Positions 57,440-64,000 of a stretch of DNA of 64,000 nucleotides are shown here, one piece after another. Made by a program: the position numbers and the translations under genes. How positions within the stretch are numbered: position 1 is the first letter of the stretch; every line of letters starts with the position of its first letter. The DNA is taken from positions 310,001 to 374,000 of the forward strand of contig JAKJXP020000028.1 in NCBI GenBank assembly GCA_022225965.2. The letters are read 5' to 3'. This DNA comes from Diatrype stigma. Lineage: Eukaryota > Ascomycota > Sordariomycetes > Xylariales > Diatrypaceae. The notes beneath the pieces are model-generated. The model was given only the letters and a program-made list of their open reading frames with translations. It did no database searches and was not told the DNA's origin.

Positions 57440-57473
57440 AGATCAGGTCACAGATCAGGTCACAGATCAGGCG
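57440..57473. repeat. 12-bp tandem repeat AGATCAGGTCAC
   Basis: About 2.7 copies in tandem. No function apparent. Confidence 0.8.
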
Positions 57474-59847
57474 TTCTCTGTCTGGAAATCTCCCGTTTCC
57501 CGGCTTTCTTCGGGTAATCTTTCAGAGACTCATCTTTTACTGGAGGTTTCCTGATCAATCCCGTACCTAGTAGGTAGTTAGTTTCACACATACAACTGAC
57601 CGTGCGCTATGGCCATGCTCACATAGGTAGGCAGTGACTGCTATCACCCAGCCAGGCTATTACACTTGGTATTAAGACAGAACCCCCGGCGAGGTCTGCA
57701 CAATGCCTGCCGAATCGAGAAAGGGGCTGAACCCGGAGGTCTGGGGTTGCGACCGTTTCATTCGTCTTTCTTCAGCCTGTCTACCACGCATGCAGCAACA
57801 TTGTTTGGGATTGGGTCTTGTTCAGGAAGGTAGATGCCTATTCTGTAGCCAAATGCAACCACGATATGCCCCTCTATCGATGGTCATGTTTTAGGCAAGT
57901 TTGAAGCTGAAGTGCGTCGGTGACGTGTGAATAGCAGCAGCATCTTGGCAACGCCGTTCATACTGTACAACACCTACCGAGCTGCCAAGCGTACCAAGGT
58001 CGGTGATATTTAAAAAACCACCACTTCGAGCTCCAGCATAAGCTCCATATGTGATAACATGTATTGTATAATACAGTACAATACAATTACAGTGCTTGGA
58101 GGTGCTGCCTCCACCTGCATAATCAACAGATCAATGTCAACAGATGGCAATCTGAGATCCCAGTAAACCACCAACCATGATGTCGGAGTCGCCTAGTCTA
58201 ATGAATGCGTGTGTCATGATGCAGCAGTGCTTCCAAAGGAATACTAGAATGCCAATGCCAATGCCGACTAGTTACAAGTCAGAAGCTCGTCGAAATTGCT
58301 TCACCCTGGCTCGCTATTTTATCCCCGCGATAACCCCCCCACCAGTTCTACATATTAATTAGGTACTGGTTTCCACAGTCCTGCGCGCACCCGAGCGACC
58401 GTCACTTAATTAATTACTTGTGTATTGTACTGTATGTGGCTCGATGAGCATGCTCGATGAACAGGACTCTCTTTCCCGATGGTTTTGATCTTCTCCGCCT
58501 GGTTGATGACATCTTCCAACCAAACAAAAAACCCCTCTTCCATTCCGCAATCTGCATAGCCCATTAAATTGCGACGTCAGCCTTGTCCAATGCCCGCAAT
58601 CGCCCGGGACCGCATACGCCCTTCCATGAGCCGTGCTCGAATAGCCACCGAACATCATGAGGCAGGCAATGTCACAGCCATCCAATCATCGGCACTCGAT
58701 GAGGGCTACGGGGGAGATGAAGAAAGCCATGTTGAATGAGCGGAAGCATTGCTACCCGGCTGGTATTGGGCCGCATAAGTCAGAGCGGCAGCGATATCAA
58801 TTGCCCGTGATTTAGATATTAGGTACATAGTGTGATAATAAGCGTAGAGAGTCAAAAGCCACCACCAGCTGTGGTATTGATCCGGTACCAACGCTTTGCT
58901 CCACACCCAAGACATCCCCCGACCCGGACGGTCCCCATATCCGGCCCCTCCGCCAACACGGGCCGGCCGGAGACCAGCAAGCACGGCCGTGAGGGGAAAC
59001 ACACACAGGGTGCTTTAGGTCATGTGCCGTAGGTGAGACGAGAGGCGATGATCGGGCGAAGTGCATCCGAAGTAAAACATCGGCTACACAGGACAGACAG
59101 CATGAGAACATGGTGCTTTTTGCTTACGTGCCCGTAGTGCAATAAAGACAAAGGAGGGTTATCACGGGGACTTGGAAACCCTCACCATCTTACACGGCGA
59201 ATTAGATGAACGGCAGTTTCCCAACTCGTCAATTATTCTCGAGTTACTTCCTCATTATTCCTTCTTTCTAGTACGTCTTGAATACTTCGTACTTAGATGT
59301 CTTGAGGGGAATATAGAGTCCATCAATTGATCCGATCCGACTTCAGCTCCTACGACGATCAAACTTTATTGCCCTTTAGTTACAGCAATTGCATCTGCAA
59401 GCAAAGATGTGAACTAGCAAATCAAACAGCTGGCTGAATCAGCCCGTGTACATATATCACCATACCTTTACTACTTCTCTAATTTTCAATCGTCATTTTT
59501 AACATTTTTTTTTCCATTTTCTTTGTTTGTTCAGAACAATGCGGTCTCTTTTTGGGGGTACTATCTCAAGTGTATCTCTAAACCAAGCAACGCTCCCCAT
59601 CGATCCCTATTCACCCATCCCCTCCCAACAGGCAATTATGTAGCAGAAGAGGTAAGGCTAAGTTGAGTATAAGCCCCTCTATTACCCTTCTCTCTGATGA
59701 GCTTGTCGTTTCGGAGGCGGGAACGAAAAAAAGAAGAAAAGGCAAACAGAAACAAGAACAACAAATATGTCAATTCAGGACGACGGCCTCTTCTAGGCTT
59801 CGGAAGCCCTACTACCTAGATTGATCCGCCCGCCCAGACATCATCTC

Positions 59848-61073
59848 TCAAGCGAAGAAGACCGAGGCTCTCCGCCTGTTGCTTCTCTTGTTGAAGTTGT
59901 TGTTCCCGAAACCCTTGCCAAATCCACCAAATCCGTTTCCGAACCCGCTGTTGCTGTTGCCGTTGGCATTGTCGTTGTTGTTGTTGTTGTCGTTATTGTT
60001 GCCCTTGTTACCCTTGCCGTTTCCAGCCGAGCTCGTCGCAGTAGCCTGGGCAGCCGTGGTGGTAGCAGCCGCATTCCCGTTGCCACCGGCAGCAGCAGCG
60101 GGGGTCTGCACCTGGGCGGGAACGCTGGTGACGGAGATCTTGAGCAGGGAGCTAACGGCGGCGGCCTGCGACAGGGCCTCGTCGGTACCGGCGTTCTGGA
60201 TGGCAGCGATGGCGGCGGGGAGGTCCTGCTGGTCGTTCTTGACCTGCTTGAAGACCTTGTCGGTGGAGATGGCGGTGTCGATGTTGGCCGGCGTGTTCTG
60301 GCTGGCGACGCCATCGACCTGCTCCACTGGGAAGCAGCCGCCGAAGGGCCCGGCCTGGGCGTTGTTCCGGCACCGCACGGTGCACACGTTGCCCGTCGAG
60401 CCTCCCACGCAGTTGAAGTTGTCCGGCATCGTCACTTTGATGTCGAAGTCCTGTGTCTTGGCCTGCGAGAAGCCGTTCACGCCCGGCACGTTGTTCTCCA
60501 CCGTCAGGTTCTGCGACACCACCCCGTTGTTGCCCGCCTCGATCAGGTCACACGTGTAGGGCCCGGCTCCGTCAGCATTAACTTGGTCTGTTGTTGTTGT
60601 CATCATGTTAGCTTTGGACGGTGCTCATGTCGAAGAGTGGACAACAGAAAACGGGGCTCCTTACGAATAGTGACGGTCATCTGAGTGCCGGCCTGCACTT
60701 GGGTGACCTTGCCGGCTGCTATCGCGTTCTCGGTGTTCTCCCCGATATCGATGTTGCCGGTCAGCTCTGTGCGCCCACACTCGTTCACGACATTGGCCGC
60801 GATCTCCGCATCTCGGATGATCGTCGTGTCCTGCTGGCAGGGGTTGATAGACGTGCAATTCCGGGGCAGCTCAGGATCGACTTTGATGAAGAAGTTAGCA
60901 AGCTGATCTCTTGAAATTCCGTATAAGGCACCCACGCGGGTGCCCGATCTCAACTTACCTTGGAAACCAACGCTGTTTGGCGACCCGTCGATACCCTGGG
61001 CGTTGAGGAGGACACCGTGGGCTTGGGTCAGACCGGCGAAGGCGGCCAGGGAAAGTACTTTAAATAAGGACAT
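59848..61073 (-). CDS. secreted Egh16H/GAS1-family protein
   Basis: Secreted protein of the Egh16H family, first known from genes expressed in infection structures of powdery mildew and rice-blast fungi; its molecular role is not settled. Exons 61073..60959, 60880..60665 and 60587..59848 join in phase to 356 residues. Residues 1-18 are a signal peptide, followed by HGVLLNAQGIDGSPNSVGFQ. Family signatures follow: RNCTSINPCQQDTTIIRD, VVNECGRTELTGNID, NADGAGPYTCDL, NNVPGVNGFSQAKTQDF and VCTVRCRNNAQAGPFGGCFP. The cysteines are spaced as in relatives and should form disulfides. The C-terminus is an unusual Asn/Gly/Lys-rich tail with FG-type units ending in several arginines. A TATATA box lies about 210 bp upstream. 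The family also occurs in non-pathogenic fungi, so no lifestyle follows from it. Confidence 0.92.
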
Positions 61074-64000
61074 GGTGTTAAAAATATATATGTATATACA
61101 ATAAGAAGTGCACAGCACCTAGTAGAATAAGAGACAATGAATAAAAAAGATGGTGAATAGTGAATGATAGAACGGATCAAGGAGATCGTCGAGGAAAAGA
61201 GATACACTGGAATAGAGGAATCCGGCCTGCGAGATGAAGAGATCGTAAGACTGAATGGTGTCTCCCTCACGCACCGCTCACCTATATATGCTGATCGAAT
61301 GTTGACGGCATCCTGAGCAGATCCTAGATGCTTATCGCTTAGGACGACCCCTGAATGTTTCCGCTGAGGCTCGTATCCCACACGGCTAGTGTCATGTCGG
61401 TGGATTCGACTTGGTGGTTGGCAAACAATCTGAGGAGCCCTGGTATGCTGCGATGTGCTGGTGGGCGAACCTATCCTGGTAATCCCGGTGATCTAAGAGA
61501 AGGGCCAATAGCGATGTTGAGAAGCGGGCTTGCGAACCAGGATAGCGCAGGCATGGCCGATGTTTGGGCTAGGTTTGATATAGGCGCCAGGGTGCCCGAG
61601 TGCCGGGGGTGCTACGAAGTAATGGTAATAGCACAGGGTGGAGGTGCGTCTAACCCCAGCCTGCCAGGTGGCCCCGTCCTACGTTCTACGTTCTAATTAT
61701 CTCCTAAATATTCTCCTAATAACCACAAGCGCAACGGTTAAGCGCAACGGTTAAAAGCGCCGCTTCTGCTATGTATCCATCGTGTGGAATTGGGCGAATC
61801 TAGGCAGTGGTAAGTAAAACACGAAGGGGGTGAATAACCACCCGTGCCGCCGTACCTAAGTCGTTATTGTTATGCCGTCTTCCGCATGTCTTCGTAGAAC
61901 GGGAGCGATTCTTTTCTTAGGTGGTGGGCGTGGACAGACTAGTTATCGACTAGTTATTGGGGGACAAATACATGTTTCGCCACGGCTATAGCATACTATG
62001 GTACCAAGATGGTAATTACCAAGATACAGGATAGGATGCAAGATGCAAATTGAACATCATCAGAAAACAAGCCTTTCTTCCATGGTGATAAACATGATGA
62101 GCGTGATGAGCGTGATGAACGTGATGCACATGATGATCCGGTATGCACCGAGGCTGGGCAAAGGAGAGAACTGGCAGAGAATCCGGAAGGAATTGGCAGG
62201 TTGAGGCTGAAAAGGCAGTGAACAGAACAGCAGCGGCAGCCACGATCTCTAGCGATCATGCAGGAGATCTGCCGATTAGTGCTGATCCCCCCCTGTTCAA
62301 GCTTGTTTGATACCCCTGTGACACATGTTGCGCCAAGAGTCCAGGACCTTCACTATTGACGGTGCCTGACAGCTCCTTCCCAGGTATCGAACGATAAGAT
62401 TTCCCATGCTTGGCGTTTTATCGCTTGATTTTGTTCGACCCCCAATGGGACCTAGACTTGCCTAGGTAACGTACGACTAACTAAAAACCCCCGGCCGTCC
62501 AGGGGTATGTACGCGGTGCTATGGAGATCATTTCAGGGAGTTTCTACGTAGTTTCAGCGCCCAAACAGCCAAATTGCTACGGCCCTATTAGGACAGCCGC
62601 ATCGGCACCAAGTCCCTATTTCGCGCCCATATGTGCCGTTGTTAATGCAAATTTCCGCAATCGCTCGAAGCTTAGTTAAGGTAGCTAGTCAGCTAGTCTA
62701 TATAGAGCCTCACGTTATGCCTCTAGTAACAAAGGGGTAGAGTCACGTTCCAGAACCCAGACTGCTTGCTTGCTCTCGGCATGTAATCATTCATGATTTC
62801 ATGGTAGCAAGCCACGACGGTATTCCTGCCCTCAGCTTAGCCGTTTCCCGATTTGACGTCCCCATAAACTTCGTGCAGGATTCGCAGACGCGGAGAGGGT
62901 ACCAAGCTATCATCGTGAGAACACGGCCTCTAACTAGGGACGTAAGTATAAGTCGAGACTGTCGGATTTAGTCAGCGTCTAACTAGTAATTAGTTAACTA
63001 CCTACGACTCTACGAGGTCCACTCGGGGGAGGTCAAGGAGTATATCGAGTTGCGCTAGCCATAACGGTGCTGTCGTTCCGCAGTTGTGTCTCAGGCCCCC
63101 CCCACGTATAACACAGTAGTCTGCATCATGCGGCTCGCTGTCCTTCTTTTTCTAGGCTCTGGAGGGGAGGAGCCGCGGGTTTGATAGGATCAGATAATAA
63201 GCTACTATGTATTTGCGCGAATAGATCTATGGGGCTGGTCGAACTACTAGGTTATGTTGCCTGGGTGCTCAGGGAACGTTCCATTCGAACGTCTAACCAC
63301 AGTAAAACGGATCTATGAGACTTCAACCAGCCAGCCATCCACTCACTCACCACATTGTCAGGGTTTCAAGGGAAGAGAAGGAGCTCGATTGCCACATACG
63401 TATATAGTCGACATAGCGATGGAACTCGCCTTGATGCGTTCCAGACCGCGGTTAAAAATAGTAAACGATTCCAAATCTAGCATCACGGTCATCACTTCTA
63501 TATACTATACCCAGCTGCCTTATACTTACATATTTATCGCTGATACCGTTGACACGGACCACCCTGTCGCGGAGGCCCCTGGTGCAATCAGATATTCATT
63601 TCCGAGTCTCGGTGGCGAGATATTCTCCTATGGCTAGGCACGCCGACTCCAGGGGAGTTCTGCGCAGTCTGTATTTGACTTCAGGAAGCTAAGGTCCAGG
63701 AGAGAAGTCCTCCGAGTCCAGAGGGCCCAGATTATAAGCTAGGGGTATACAAGAGGTGGCGGTATCGATAAATGACGAGTATATCGATGGGGCGAGTCGC
63801 GACTAAGCCAGAGGCGAAGGAGAAAACAAAACAAAAGAAAAGCCCTGTGCTACGCTGTTGTCCTCCTCATAGTGTCTTGACCAGCGGGTTACACGGCAAA
63901 TGTGTATAACCCTGTGAGTCCTAGTTGCTATGGCTCCTTGTTTCCATCTCAAGTTCGAGATTCTCCAGGCGTTCTCTTTAGTCAGACACTAGTGGACTAC
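61074..64000. other. 2.9-kb stretch without a confident gene
   Basis: It contains the Egh16H promoter, a 13-bp tandem AAGCGCAACGGTT (about 61728-61755) and a degenerate GTGATGAGC 9-mer array (about 62094-62136). A 127-codon open frame at 63254-63637 (+) was not recognised and may be chance. Confidence 0.45.
61283..61289 (-). promoter_or_regulatory. TATA box of the Egh16H gene
   Basis: On the minus strand CATATATAGG lies about 210 bp before the start codon, a plausible core promoter position for this fungus; the AA9 gene has a TATA box at a similar distance. Confidence 0.5.

Larger units (their letters stand above)
56457..59847. other. 3.4-kb stretch without a confident gene
   Basis: It holds an AGGCACCC minisatellite, four scattered CTCTAATA-type units (about 57,259-57,300), a 12-bp tandem repeat (57440-57473) and TAGGTAGTTA-type tetranucleotides. 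No coding frame was convincing. Confidence 0.45.

Noticed and set aside
59821..60684. 287-codon plus-strand frame over the Egh16H gene
   Set aside because: Antisense shadow of a low-complexity exon; the minus strand has a signal peptide, family motifs and introns in phase.
62016..62259. histidine-rich peptide on the minus strand
   Set aside because: It results from a degenerate GTGATGAGC repeat; no other coding evidence.
1..64000. secondary-metabolite, CRISPR or phage-like system
   Set aside because: No polyketide, peptide synthetase or terpene core gene, no regularly spaced direct repeats and no prokaryotic gene organisation were seen.

Overview
This window is nuclear DNA of a filamentous ascomycete, most probably a Sordariomycete. 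The genes carry short 5' introns (about 48-120 bp, GTAAGT-type donors, CTAAC-like branch sites). The protein set is fungal: Akr1-type palmitoyltransferase, Trk potassium transporter, AA9 polysaccharide monooxygenase with a fungal CBM1, and a secreted Egh16H-family protein. One retroelement carries the transition-only damage typical of repeat-induced point mutation (RIP). Species cannot be fixed from the sequence alone. Genes are separated by long non-coding gaps sprinkled with TAGGTA/GTAT-type tetranucleotides.

Layout. 0.9-7.0 kb: AKR1 palmitoyltransferase (-) and dipeptidyl peptidase III (+), divergent. 7.8-8.9 kb: signal recognition particle receptor beta subunit (+). 9.2-11.1 kb: an AT-rich, RIP-damaged LTR element in minus orientation, with 213-bp LTRs, a near-perfect 5-bp target duplication and a decayed gag frame. 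11.3-13.0 kb: cystathionine beta-synthase (-), divergent from an unrecognised multi-pass membrane protein (14.1-15.4 kb, +). 15.7-16.7 kb: AA9-CBM1 (-). About 3.7 kb without a confident gene follows, then a C2H2 zinc-finger gene (20.5-21.1 kb, 5' end unresolved), a 94-residue hydrophobic protein built on three 18-residue repeats (22.3-22.7 kb), a LIM-domain protein (23.7-26.4 kb, -) and a basic protein with SILK, RVxF and triple KEN motifs (27.4-29.7 kb, -).

29.7-33.3 kb holds no confident gene but has splice-site-like signals. At 33.3-36.0 kb mitochondrial ribosomal protein bL19m (-) and a putative mitochondrial protein (+) diverge from a 549-bp spacer. 36.4-37.7 kb: mitochondrial-type cysteine synthase (-). 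39.3-42.1 kb: Trk potassium transporter (-). 45.3-47.9 kb: TFIIH helicase XPB/Ssl2 (-). 48.9-51.9 kb: Pus7/TruD pseudouridine synthase (-). 54.7-56.5 kb: a disordered protein (-). 59.8-61.1 kb: the Egh16H-type secreted protein (-). The remainder appears intergenic.

Functionally the window is mostly housekeeping (sulfur amino acid synthesis, mitochondrial translation, protein targeting and lipidation, transcription/repair, RNA modification, potassium uptake) with two secreted, plant- or surface-directed proteins. I see no biosynthetic cluster, CRISPR or rRNA locus, and no tRNA that folds convincingly.
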